Of a stretch of DNA of 64,000 nt, positions 52,201-63,200 are shown in pieces. The notes below the pieces were generated by a model that was not told where the DNA came from, ran no database searches, and saw only the letters and a program-made list of their open reading frames with translations. This DNA comes from Nemopilema nomurai. Its lineage: Eukaryota > Cnidaria > Scyphozoa > Rhizostomeae > Rhizostomatidae. The DNA lies in NCBI GenBank assembly GCA_003864495.1, contig PEDN01001369.1:286180-350179 (forward strand), written 5' to 3'. Each line of letters starts with the position of its first letter. The stretch's first letter is position 1. The position numbers and the translations under genes are program-made.

Positions 52201-55159
52201 CCTGCTTTTTAATCGATTTCTCAACATGGCTGAGAAGTTCGTCGAAAGTTTCAGGGCTCATTCTCAACAACCTTTCATACTCAACACGATCCTCCAAGCG
52301 AAATTCGTACCGCAAAGTTGCCGAAATCCCTAGCTGTCTCCTTCTTTTGAACAACGGTTTCAACCAAATTGTTTTAGTTTTAGTTTTTTAGCTGATTAGT
52401 GCCACTAGTAAACAGGCAGCAGCTACTTTCTTACTTACTTTAGTTTAACAACACATAATGAAATATCAATACTGATTCTTCTCTTTTATAGGGATTTAAA
52501 AGGCAGCGTTGTTTCTGGAGCAAAGGCGATTTTTAACAAGTTAGGTACAGATTTCGAGAAGGTACGTTTCTGCCAATCCTTTTGTTGCATGCGTGTATGG
52601 TACTGTGACTGTGGTATTGTTTATCTACTTGGGCCTTAGCTAAACGAATCCCCATGAATCCTCTATGCAATGGAACAAGATGATTAACTTGTGGCCTATT
52701 TTAGAATGTAAGAGAAACCATGATTGCAAGCTGCCATCCAAGCCCCTGTGGGGAATCTCGTAAGGTCGTAGTTAAGGCCCTGTTACCTGAATCAAATTCC
52801 CAGTGACACTAAAGAAAACTCACTTTCGTTGGTTATGATTATTATTATGCTCACAGAATGACATTCTTACGTGAGGCAACCTCAAACCCTCTCTCTCTTT
52901 TACTGATAGTTGCGCTCAATTTATACAATTTTCTAAATAGCCCTGGTCATGGAAACCAGGTCAAAACAAAACCAAACATTACGTAATTTTCTAAAGCTAC
53001 AATAGATCTAAGTACAAATCAAAACAAAGCAATCGATATTGCGTCAGACAAGCAATTTGTAGCGTTGGTTACAAAACAAAGAAACCACGGTTGATGACAG
53101 CGTGCGTTAAGTCTAATACTGTCCCTGACGAAATATATCGTTTTAAGCGATTACCTAACTTTTAAGATTTACCACACCCCTTGGCATAATGAAATTTCGT
53201 TGGCAACACGAGCTGTTTTTAAGTATCATTCCATTTCAAACTACCGAGAGTTTCTTAATCCTTAACCCAAGTGTTCTCAAATTGCATTTAGAAAATTAAA
53301 TGTCAGTGAAATCCTTGACTTTGAAATAATTTGACCATTTTGAGGTAACATTTTATTGTCCTTTTGAAAGAAATTTATTTGCAATGCTAGTTTGCTTCTT
53401 ACTTTGCATGTTAGCAGGTAGAGTATTGTTTGAGGGTTTGATAAAAATCCTCAAAGTAATATTTTTTGGTTTGTTTCTTCCAGATGTACACGATGAATGA
53501 GAAATTGACAGCTAATGGGGAGTCGGACATACCTTTGAGAACAGCACTGCAGCTCGTCGGCTGGGATCCGAAAACCCCGACTGAAAAAACCATCGACTAT
53601 TACTTTAATGATTTTGAAAATGAGTCTCCGCCTTGGGTGCTTAGTGCACGAAACGTTGGCCACACCGGAGAGGGCACGGACGAAGTAGTGACAGACAGCC
53701 GAGGCTTTACGTACTTGCTGCGGGAGGAGGCGAAGAACTTCACGAGCAAGGTGAAGCTAAACACGAGAGTGACCAAGGTGACATACGACACAACCAAAGT
53801 GTCCGTCTTGACATCGAACGGGGACACGTACGAAGCCGACTATGCCTACATGACGTTCAGCACTGGTGTTCTTCTGAGCTCCAACGTCGAATTCAGCCCC
53901 CCGTTGCCAGATTGGAAGAAGAAGGCTGCCTATATGTTGCCAATGGGTCACTACACAAAAATATTTTTGAAGTTTCCAACAAAGTTCTGGGATGCAAACA
54001 GGTACTTAGTCACTATAAATAAGGGTTTATTTAGGTGTGTTACATGTGCACTCACGTACATATTAAAATTTAAAGCGCAATAAACCGGATTGCCATTTCA
54101 TTCAACGTCATTGAGGACTTTTCCGTAATTTGGCTAGCTACTCGAACTTTCTTTCAAAACTTTATTGGGGGTATGCTTTCAAAAAGATGATGAAAATATG
54201 ATAAATTAATGCCTTCTTTTAGGTACATTTTGGTGGCAAGCGATAAACGGGGCCATTACATCCATTTCCAAAACTTGGATAGGTCTGGGCTGTTTCCTGG
54301 CCAGAAAATGTTGGTAGCAACAGTGACCGGCGAAGAGAGCGTCAGAGTCGAAAAACTGACCGACGCCCAGGTGAAAAGCGAGGTCATGGCCGTGCTGAAA
54401 AAAGTTTACCCAAGTGCAACCACAGCCACAGGTGCGAAAGCCCGCTCTTGTTTTCGTATTTTGATTTCACTTCATTGTTTACTGTAAAATTGAAATGTAG
54501 GCACATAAATTATAATGTCACCGTGATATGATATAATGTGCAATGCGCCTGGATTTAAACAGGTAGAGGGGGCAAATTGCCCCAGGGCCGCAATGTCTAG
54601 GGGCCTCAAAAAGTAAAGCCAGACTGTTTATCTCGCCGGTAGGGGGCCTCAGGCTTCAGCCTTGCCCCAGGGCCTCCAAATCCGAGTCCAAATCCTATCG
54701 GCGGCCCTGATAGGGTAACTGAATACTTATGGCAGTATTACGCTCGTTTACCATGCCACGGTAGTTACATCTTTACGAAAGACATCATTTCCTTTTTCCG
54801 CTTCAGCCATTTTTGTCAGTCGTTGGTCGCTTGACAACACTACCTACGGATCATACTCCTCGCCGGTTGTTGGTGCAGACAAGTACACGTATGAAAGTCT
54901 AAGTGCGCCTTTGAATAAAACCCTGTGGTTCGGAGGCGAGGCTGCGACAGACTCGGAGAACTTCGGTTACGCTCACGGAGCACTCTCGTTCGGCATGAAA
55001 CAGGCCGACCAGCTAATCGCCTGCATGGCGGACAGCTCGAAGTGCCCTGCGCACAAAGCTCGACCAAAGCCAAAGGTGTGCAGTTCAGCGCCTACCAGCT
55101 ACACGCAATACCTCGCCATCACAGTGTTGTTGATGCTGTTAGTAAAGGTTCTGATGTAG
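49237..55159 (+). CDS. FAD-dependent polyamine oxidase, secreted or GPI-anchored, five exons
   Basis: Flavin amine oxidase predicted to oxidise spermine/spermidine or their acetyl forms, producing hydrogen peroxide. Exons: 49237-49574, 52492-52561, 53484-54001, 54223-54431, 54807-55159; 495 aa, in frame throughout. Residues 1-21 are a signal peptide. The dinucleotide-binding motif VLVLGGGAAGIG is followed by GGRM. GWIHG carries the active-site His of animal enzymes where plant PAO has Glu. MGHYTKIFLKFP holds the Lys that is conserved at the flavin N5 and matches the plant PAO segment closely. The C-terminal FAD motif is WFGGEAATDSENFGYAHGA. The protein ends in a hydrophobic stretch (YLAITVLLMLLVKVLM) without a basic tail, typical of GPI-anchor signals or a C-terminal membrane segment. 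The exact substrate cannot be decided here; lysine-specific demethylase and monoamine oxidase are less likely. Confidence 0.92.
49645..49760. mobile_element. Short MITE with CAGGGGCGGATCC terminus in the oxidase intron 1
   Basis: The left end CAGGGGCGGATCCAG contains GGGCGGATCC (49648-49657), which is exactly inverted as GGATCCGCCC at 49751-49760. Such CAGGGGCGGATC ends are typical of hAT-like miniature elements in invertebrates. The outermost bases of the right end have decayed and no target duplication is visible. Confidence 0.6.
50020..51115. mobile_element. Non-autonomous DNA transposon with long, internally repetitive terminal inverted repeats
   Basis: The left end TACGGTGGCCCACAACGGCC is mirrored by the right end, which finishes GGCCGTTGTGGGCCACCGTA at 51115. 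The similarity continues inward for over 100 bp on each side. Flanks 50014-50019 and 51116-51121 are both TTTCAA, a likely 6-bp target duplication. Within each arm, a 21-bp unit, TTCTCACGGCACACTTTCATA or its complement, is repeated in tandem (about 50136-50245 and 50970-51055). The 700-bp centre encodes nothing recognisable. The element is 1,096 bp and lies in intron 1 of the oxidase. Superfamily not assigned. Confidence 0.85.
51165..51424. repeat. Cluster of direct and inverted copies of ATTGTGCGGCAT
   Basis: ATTGTGCGGCATT occurs at about 51188 and 51273 in the forward direction, and (A)TGCCGCACAAT occurs inverted at about 51320 and 51391, with looser copies (TGCAGCACAAT) between and after them. 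The layout resembles the arms of another small foldback or MITE element next to the previous transposon. Confidence 0.65.
52012..52126. repeat. Inverted repeat with 15-bp arms
   Basis: CGATGCCGGACAACT near 52012 and AGTTATCCGGCATCG near 52111 are complementary at 14 of 15 positions, across a ~85-bp loop. It lies just beside the Harbinger-like fragment and may be part of the same element. Confidence 0.6.
52133..52363 (-). pseudogene. PIF/Harbinger transposase N-terminal fragment
   Basis: The - strand encodes 76 residues, including YEFRLEDRVEYERLLRMSPE and TFDELLSHVEKSIKKQDT. This resembles the N-terminal region of HARBI1-like transposases, where a FR..D...y..llRMs...FdeLl..v.p.i.kqdT pattern precedes the DDE domain. 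The match ends soon after and no DDE domain follows, so it is a truncated remnant, in intron 1 of the oxidase and antisense to it. Confidence 0.65.
54561..54713. mobile_element. Candidate hAT-like MITE or SINE-like repeat in oxidase intron 4
   Basis: A GC-rich island in an AT-rich intron. The reverse complement begins CAGGGCCGCCGATAGG and contains the repeated phrases GGGGCAA and CAGGGCC/GGCCCTGG. The + strand ends GGCCCTG, the form of a hAT terminus. The opposite end (CAGGTAGAGGGGGC) matches weakly and no target duplication is seen, so the class is tentative. Confidence 0.45.
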
Positions 55160-55290
55160 TGTTATGCTATTTTCAATTGACTGATTCACAGCAGAACAGA
55201 CACGAACGTCGTATCTGTGTATCATAGCAGTTTTATATTCCCAGCTATCTTTGTAGTTTTTTTAATTGTGGTAGACCGGTTGCCAAAAAT

Positions 55291-55296
55291 AATAAA
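55291..55296 (+). terminator. AATAAA polyadenylation signal of the polyamine oxidase gene
   Basis: A canonical AATAAA hexamer 132 nt after the oxidase stop codon, followed within about 20-40 nt by a T-rich stretch. This is the best-placed poly(A) signal in the window. Confidence 0.6.
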
Positions 55297-55945
55297 GGTT
55301 GTGAAGTTCATTTTTCTAAACAAAAGATTTTGCTTCTAAAGACTGTCCATATTGGTCAAGCAATCTTCGCACTGGCAAACAATGCACTATGTATTTCGCG
55401 TAGGATGGCGCCTAGTATCCAAACAGAGGTTTCAAGGACTCGGTTTCAGATTCGGAAATGTGAGCTTTGATATAGCCGCAAGAGTCAACATACGAGGAAA
55501 TTTGCAAATAAAAAGGCCACTTGTAATGGCAGAATGGCACTTGTAATGGCTTAAAAGGGAACCGTGTCTTTATTTTGTTGTGATGGATGCAATGCTAGTT
55601 CTAAGGGAAAGGAGGTGTTGAGAACAAGTGTTCTTGGTGTTTTCTGCCGAACCACAAAGCAATCTCTCAGTGCCTGCACTGATATTTGAATTCAGGATGA
55701 GTTCTTTTGCGAAAACTTCTTCGCAACTTTACAACAATGCAATACACTTTGATAACCCATCATCAACCAATGCAGAGCCAGCATGCCTTCGAGCCTGTCA
55801 TGTGACTATACATGATAAAAATACATTATAATAACGAGCAAAGCTTTCTTTAACTCATTTGATGCGATAATTTTTCAGATTTTTAAATTTATTTTTAGCT
55901 TCCTCTTTTCATTTGTTTGATAAGAGAAATTCTAGAGGCTGTATA
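55297..55945. other. Intergenic region after the polyamine oxidase
   Basis: No recognised gene. A 19-base phrase, AATGGCACTTGTAATGGC, is partly duplicated around 55518-55550. Otherwise unremarkable AT-rich sequence up to the LINE remnant. Confidence 0.4.
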
Positions 55946-57260
55946 TTAATGCAACTTTAGGCCGTGTTTATAAAGTTTGTTAATATTTCGGCGTTTTTTA
56001 GTTAAACACTTTATGCATCTAGCCTTTTCAACAAGACCATTTTCAGACCCAAAATATATTTGTTTGTTATAATTTTGGGAAAACTTATTTTCTTCAGATA
56101 TTTTTGGATTTATTAACGGCTCATCAGGTTGCGTTTCTGGTTTATTGAAAGAGTTAAAGGTTTTTAAAGATATCTCAATTGGGCTATTATCTGAAAGTTC
56201 ACATAGCTCACCGACACTTAGTTTGTCAACCATTGAGAAATTCCATTGACGTAAAAGGGCATAGTCCACTACACTACCTTTGTTAGCAAAGCAGGTAAAA
56301 TTGTTGGAATTTTCTTTGTCAACCCTACCATTCATGATTCGATAGCCAGACGCCTTACAAAATTCAATTAAAGCGGTGCCATTAGCATTAATAGGGTATG
56401 ACTCATTACTCAATCTTCTGTCTAAGTGTTGATCTAGAAGGTAGTTGTCATCAATAGGCAAATAGTCATCAGATTCGTCATTCTCAATAAAATCATTTAC
56501 GTCATTTGTTCTAGCGTTGAAGTCGCCGCATAATAGAACCATCCCTTTTCGTTCGTAGAAAGCACATTCTGATTGCAAGGTCTCATAAGACAAAGCTTGC
56601 CCTGTTCTCAACAGAGTTGAACTACTTGGGGGAATATAAATGAAACAGATAAATAAAATCTTGTTCCAAGCCTAATCCGTTTTTGTTAAGTTTACACCAA
56701 AAATAGTAGCTATCCGAGAAAACAATTGACACATATTTAAGAGTTGATTTACGAATTAGGAGGGACATACCCCCAGAAGGCCAGCACCCCAAATGATTCT
56801 TGTAGCCTGGTTCGTTAATTTCAGTAAAATTGTCATTATATCAAATTGAGATTTGTCAGTTGGTTCTCTCCATGTTTCGGAAAAGCAAATTATATCGTTA
56901 TTTGTGATAATTTTGTCAAAAGGATCACAGCCCGTCTGTTTGATAGAGAGGGATTTTGAACTTCTAAAACCGTTAAAATTCCACACAGCCAATTTGTGGA
57001 AAGTTTCATTAGGACAAGAAATTTGTTCCAAGTTTTGATGATCACTTGTGTTTGTGCAAGATGATTCATTGTCTTTTAATCGGCTTGTTTTGATTATTCC
57101 ACCCCTGGCCAGACCCCTATTTCCTTAAAATAACCAAGTTGTAGTAGTCCGAGTAGGACCTGATTTCAAAGGTGCGAGGGTTGTTTAAGAAACGGAACTT
57201 AATTCTGCCATCTATAGTCCTTACGATATTCAAATACATATATCTACGCTGTTCATATTC
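55946..57260 (-). pseudogene. Broken LINE-type (non-LTR retrotransposon) endonuclease region
   Basis: On the - strand an apurinic-endonuclease-like (EEP) domain can be followed across at least two frame changes. The upstream piece carries LAVWNFNGF and NDIICFSETWREP; the middle reads YIPPSSSTLLRTG; the downstream piece has GMVLLCGDFNAR and SDNSPIEI. These correspond to the N-terminal strand, the E-containing ETW motif, the GDFN motif and the final SDH-like motif (here SDN) of CR1/L2/RTE-type LINE endonucleases. No reverse transcriptase follows. The final His of the last motif is replaced by Asn and there are frameshifts, so it is dead. The upstream (5') side ends at the satellite array near 57266. 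Confidence 0.75.
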
Positions 57261-57265
57261 ATATA

Positions 57266-60200
57266 CTCTACAAGACAATGGTAGAAAAGAAGGTCGGAAT
57301 TTTCCATCAGTTTTGACCAATTTTGCAAGGCTATAGCCTTGGCGTTTTGTGGAAAACGGGGCAACTTCGAAAATCACTCATATCTTGCAAAATACACGTC
57401 TGCGAGCTGAACTAAGTACACCTATAGGTTGCCCTTGTTCTGCTCTACAAGACAATGGTAGAAAAAAAGGTCGGAATTTTCCATCAGTTTTGACCAATTT
57501 GCAAGGCTATAGCCTTGACGTTTTGCGGAAAACGGGGCTACTTCGAAAACCACCATTCTTGCAAAAACACTCAAAGAGCTAAATCAAGTACACCAATAGG
57601 TTGCCCTTGTTCTGCTCTACAAGACAATGGTAGAAAAGAAGGTCGGAATTTTCCATCAGTTTTGACCAATTTTGCAAGGCTATAGCCTTGGCGTTTTGTG
57701 GAAAACGGGGCAACTTCGAAAACCACTCATATCTTGCAAAATACACGTCTGAGCTGAACCAAGTACACCATAGGTTGCCCTTGTTCTGCTCTACAAGACA
57801 ATGGTAGAAAAAAAGGTCGGAATTTTCCATCAGTTTTGACCAATTTTGCAAGGCTATAGCCTTGACGTTTTGCGGAAAACGGGGCTACTTCGAAAACCAC
57901 CCATATCTTGCAAGAAACACTCAAGAGCTAACAAGTACACCAATAGGTTGCCCTTGTTCTGCTCTACAAGACAATGGTAGAAAAGAAGGTCGGAATTTTC
58001 CATCAGTTTTGACCAATTTTGCAAGGCTATAGCCTTGAGTTTTGCGGAAAACGGGGCTTCGAAAACCACTCATATCTTGCAAAATACACGTCTAAGAGCT
58101 GAACCAAGTACACCAATAGGTTGCCCTTGTTCTGCTCTACAACACAATGGTAGAAAAGAAGGTCGGAATTTTCCATCAGTTTTGACCAATTTTGCAAGGC
58201 TATAGCCTTGCGTTTTGTGGAAAACGGGGCATCGAAAACCACCCATATCTTGCAAAATACACGTCTAAGAGCTGAACCAAGTACACCATAGGTTGCCCTT
58301 TTTCAGGTGTACAACACAATGGTAGAAAAGAAGGTCGGAATTTTCCATCAGTTTTGACCAATTTTGCAAGGCTATAGCCTTGACGTTTTGCGGAAAACGG
58401 GGCTACTTCGAAAACCACTCATATCTTGCAAAAACACTCAAGAGCTAACAAGTACACCAATAGGTTGCCCTTGTTCTGGTCTACAACACAATGGTAGAAA
58501 AAAGGTCGGAATTTTCCATCAGTTTTGACCAATTTTGCAAGGCTATAGCCTTGATGTTTTGCGTAAAACGGGGCAAGTTCGAAAATCACTCATATCTTGC
58601 AAAATACACGTCTAAGAGTGAACCAAGTACACCAATAGGTTGCCCTTGTTCTGCTCTACAAACAATGGTAGAAAAGAAGGTCGGAATTTTCCATCAGTTT
58701 TGACCAATTTTGCAAGGCTTTAGCCTTGACGTTTTGCGGAAAACGGGGCATCGAAAACCACCCATATCTTGCAAAATACACGTCAAGAGAGCTTAACCAA
58801 GTACACCAATAGGTTGCCCTTGTTCTGCTCTACAAGACAATGGTAGAAAAGAAGGTCGGAATTTTCCATCAGTTTTGACCAATTTTGCAAGGCTATAGCC
58901 TTGATGTTTTGCGTAAAACGGGGCTTCGAAAACCACTCATATCTTGCAAAATACACGTCTGCGAGCTGAACTAAGTACACCTATAGGTTGCCCTTTTTCA
59001 GCTGTACAACACAATGGTAGAAAAGAAGGTCGGAATTTTCCATCAGTTTTGACCAATTTTGCAAGGCTATAGCCTTGATGTTTTGCGTAAAACGGGGCAA
59101 GTTCGAAAACCACTCATATCTTGCAAAAACACGTCTAAGAGCTTAACCAAGTACACCAATAGGTTGCCCTTGTTCTGGTCTACAACACAATGGTAGAAAA
59201 AAGGTCGGAATTTTCCATCAGTTTTGACCAATTTTGCAAGGCTATAGCCTTGGCGTTTTTCGAAAACGGCGATACTTCGAAAACCACTCATATCTTGCAA
59301 AATACACGTCTAAGAGCTGAACCAAGTACACCAATAGGTTGCCCTTTTTCAGGTGTACAACACAATGGTAGAAAAGAAGGTCGGAATTTTCCATCAGTTT
59401 TGACCAATTTTGCAAGGCTATAGCCTTGATGTTTTGCGTAAAACGGGGCAAGTTCGAAAACCACTCATATCTTGCAAAAACACGTCAAAGAGCTAACCAA
59501 GTACACCAATACGTTGCCCTTGTTCTGGTCTACAACCCAACGGTAGAAAAGAGGTCGGAATTTTCCATCAGTTTTGACCAATTTTCCAAGACTATAGCCT
59601 TGGCGTTTTCGAAAACGGCGATACTTCGAAAACCACTCATATCTTGCAAAATACACGTCTAAGAGCTGAACCAAGTACACCAATAGGTTGCCCTTGTTCT
59701 GGTCTACAAACAATGGTAGAAAAAAGGTCGGAATTTTCCATCAGTTTTGACCAATTTTGCAAGGCTATAGCCTTGACGTTTTGCGGAAAACGGGGCAACT
59801 TCGAAAACCACCATATCTTGCAAAAACACGTCAAGAGAGCTGAACCAAGTACACCAATAGGTTGCCCTTGTTCTGCTCTACAAGACAATGGTAGAAAAGA
59901 AGGTCGGAATTTTCCATCAGTTTTGACCAATTTTGCAAGGCTATAGCCTTGATGTTTTGCGAAAACGGGGCAACTTCGAAAACCACTCATATCTTGCAAA
60001 ATACACGTCTAAGAGCTGAACCAAGTACACCAATAGGTTGCCCTTTTTCTGTACAACAATTGGTAGAAAAGAAGGTCGGAATTTTCCATCAGTTTTGACC
60101 AATTTTGCAAGGCTATAGCCTTGACGTTTTGCGGAAAACGGGGCAACTTCGAAAACCACATATCTTGCAAAATACACGTCTAAGAGCTGAACCAAGTACA

Positions 60201-63200
60201 CCAATAGGTTGCCCTTGTTCTGCTCTACAACACAATGGTAGAAAAGAAGGTCGGAATTTTCCATCAGTTTTGACCAATTTTGCATGGCTATTGCCTTTGC
60301 GTTTTGTGGAAAACGGGGCAACTTCCAAAACCACCCAATTCTTGCAAAATACACGTCTAAGAGCTGAACCAAGTACACCTATATGTTGCCCTTTTTCAGC
60401 TGTACAACACAATGGTAGAAAAGAAGGTCGGAATTTTCCATCAGTTTTGACCAATTTTGCAAGGCTATAGCCTTGACGTTTTGCGGAAAACGGGGCTACT
60501 TCGAAAACCACTCATATCTTGCAAAATACACGTCAAGAGCTTAACCAAGTACACCAATAGGTTGCCCTTGTTCTGCTCTACAAGACAATGGTAGAAAAGA
60601 AGGTCGGAATTTTCCATCAGTTTTGACCAATTTTGCAAGGCTATAGCCTTGATGTTTTGCGTAAAACGGGGCAAGTTCGAAAATCACTTATCTTGCAAAA
60701 TACACGTCTAAGAGGTGAACCAAGTACACCAATAGGTTGCCCTTGTTCTGCTCTACAATACAATGGTAGAAAAAAGGTCGGAATTTTCCATCAGTTTTGA
60801 CCAATTTTGCAAGGCTATAGCCTTGACGTTTTGCGGAAAACGGGGCTACTTCGAAAACCACTCATATCTTGCAAAAACTTCAAGAGCTAAATCAAGTACA
60901 CCAATAGGTTGCCCTTGTTCTGCTCTACAAGACAATGGTAGAAAAAAGGTCGGAATTTTCCATCAGTTTTGACCAATTTTGCAAGGCTATAGCCTTGATG
61001 TTTTGCGTAAAACGGGATGCTTCGAAAACCACTCATATCTTGCAAAATACACGTCTGCGAGCTGAACTAAGTACACCTATAGGTTGCCCTTGTTTCGTTA
61101 CAATACAATGGTAGAAAAGAAGGTCGGAATTTTCCATCAGTTTGACCAATTTTGCAAGGCTATAGCCTTGATGTTTTGCGTAAAACGGGGCAAGTTCGAA
61201 AACCACTCATATCTTGCAAAAACACTCAAGAGCTAAATCAAGTACACCAATAGGTTGCCCTTGTTCTGGTCTACAACACAATGGTAGAAAAAAGGTCGGA
61301 ATTTTCCATCAGTTTTGACCACTTTTGCAAGGCTATAGCCTTGGCGTTTTTCGGAAAACGGGCAACTTCGAAAACCACTCATATCTTGCAAAATACACGT
61401 CTAAGAGCTGAACCAAGTACACCAATAGGTTGCCCTTGTTCTGCTCTACAAGACAATGGTAGAAAAGAAGGTCGGAATTTTCCATCAGTTTTGACCAATT
61501 TTGCAAGGCTATAGCCTTGCGTTTTGCGAAAACGGGGCAACTTCGAAAACCACTCATATCTTGCAAAATACACGTCTAAGAGCTGAACCAAGTACACCAA
61601 TAGGTTGCCCTTGTTCTGCTCTACAAGACAATGGTAGAAAAGAAGGTCGGAATTTTCCATCAGTTTTGACCAATTTTGCAAGGCTATAGCCTTGCGTTTT
61701 GCGGAAAACGGGGCAACTTCGAAAACCACTCATATCTTGCAAAATACACGTCTAAGAGCTGAACCAAGTACACCAATAGGTTGCCCTTGTTCTGCTCTAC
61801 AAGACAATGGTAGAAAAGAAGGTCGGAATTTTCCATCAGTTTTGACCAATTTTGCAAGGCTATAGCCTTGGCGTTTTGCGAAAACGGGCAACTTCGAAAA
61901 CCACTCATATCTTGCAAAATACACGTCTAAGAGCTGAACCAAGTACACCAATAGGTTGCCCTTGTTCTGCTCTACAAGACAATGGTAGAAAAGAAGGTCG
62001 GAATTTTCCATCAGTTTTGACCAATTTTGCAAGGCTATAGCCTTGCGTTTTGCGGAAAACGGGGCAACTTCGAAAACCACTCATATCTTGCAAAATACAC
62101 GTCTAAGAGCTGAACCAAGTACACCAATAGGTTGCCCTTGTTCTGCTCTACAAGACAATGGTAGAAAAGAAGGTCGGAATTTTCCATCAGTTTTGACCAA
62201 TTTTGCAAGGCTATAGCCTTGCGTTTTGCGGAAAACGGGGCAACTTCGAAAACCACTCATATCTTGCAAAATACACGTCTAAGAGCTGAACCAAGTACAC
62301 CAATAGGTTGCCCTTGTTCTGCTACAAGACAATGGTAGAAAAGAAGGTCGGAATTTTCCATCAGTTTTGACCAATTTTGCAAGGCTATAGCCTTGGCGTT
62401 TTGCGGAAAACGGGGCAACTTCGAAAACCACTCATATCTTGCAAAATACACGTCTAAGAGCTGAACCAAGTACACCAATAGGTTGCCCTTGTTCTGCTCT
62501 ACAAGACAATGGTAGAAAAGAAGGTCGGAATTTTCCATCAGTTTTGACCAATTTTGCAAGGCTATAGCCTTGCGTTTTGGAAAACGGGGCAACTTCGAAA
62601 ACCACTCATATCTTGCAAAATACACGTCTAAGAGCTGAACCAAGTACACCAATAGGTTGCCCTTGTTCTGCTCTACAAGACAATGGTAGAAAAGAAGGTC
62701 GGAATTTTCCATCAGTTTTGACCAATTTTGCAAGGCTATAGCCTTGCGTTTTGCGGAAAACGGGGCAACTTCGAAAACCATATCTTGCAAAATACACGTC
62801 TAAGAGCTGAACCAAGTACACCAATAGGTTGCCCTTGTTCTGCTCTACAAGACAATGGTAGAAAAGAAGGTCGGAATTTTCCATCAGTTTTGACCAATTT
62901 TGCAAGGCTATAGCCTTGCGTTTTGCGAAAACGGGGCAACTTCGAAAACCACTCATATCTTGCAAAATACACGTCTAAGAGCTGAACCAAGTACACCAAT
63001 AGGTTGCCCTTGTTCTGCTCTACAAGACAATGGTAGAAAAGAAGGTCGGAATTTTCCATCAGTTTTGACCAATTTTCCAAGACTATAGCCTTGCGTTTTG
63101 CGGAAAACGGGGCAACTTCGAAAACCACTCATATCTTGCAAAATACACGTCTAAGAGCTGAACCAAGTACACCAATAGGTTGCCCTTGTTCTGCTCTACA

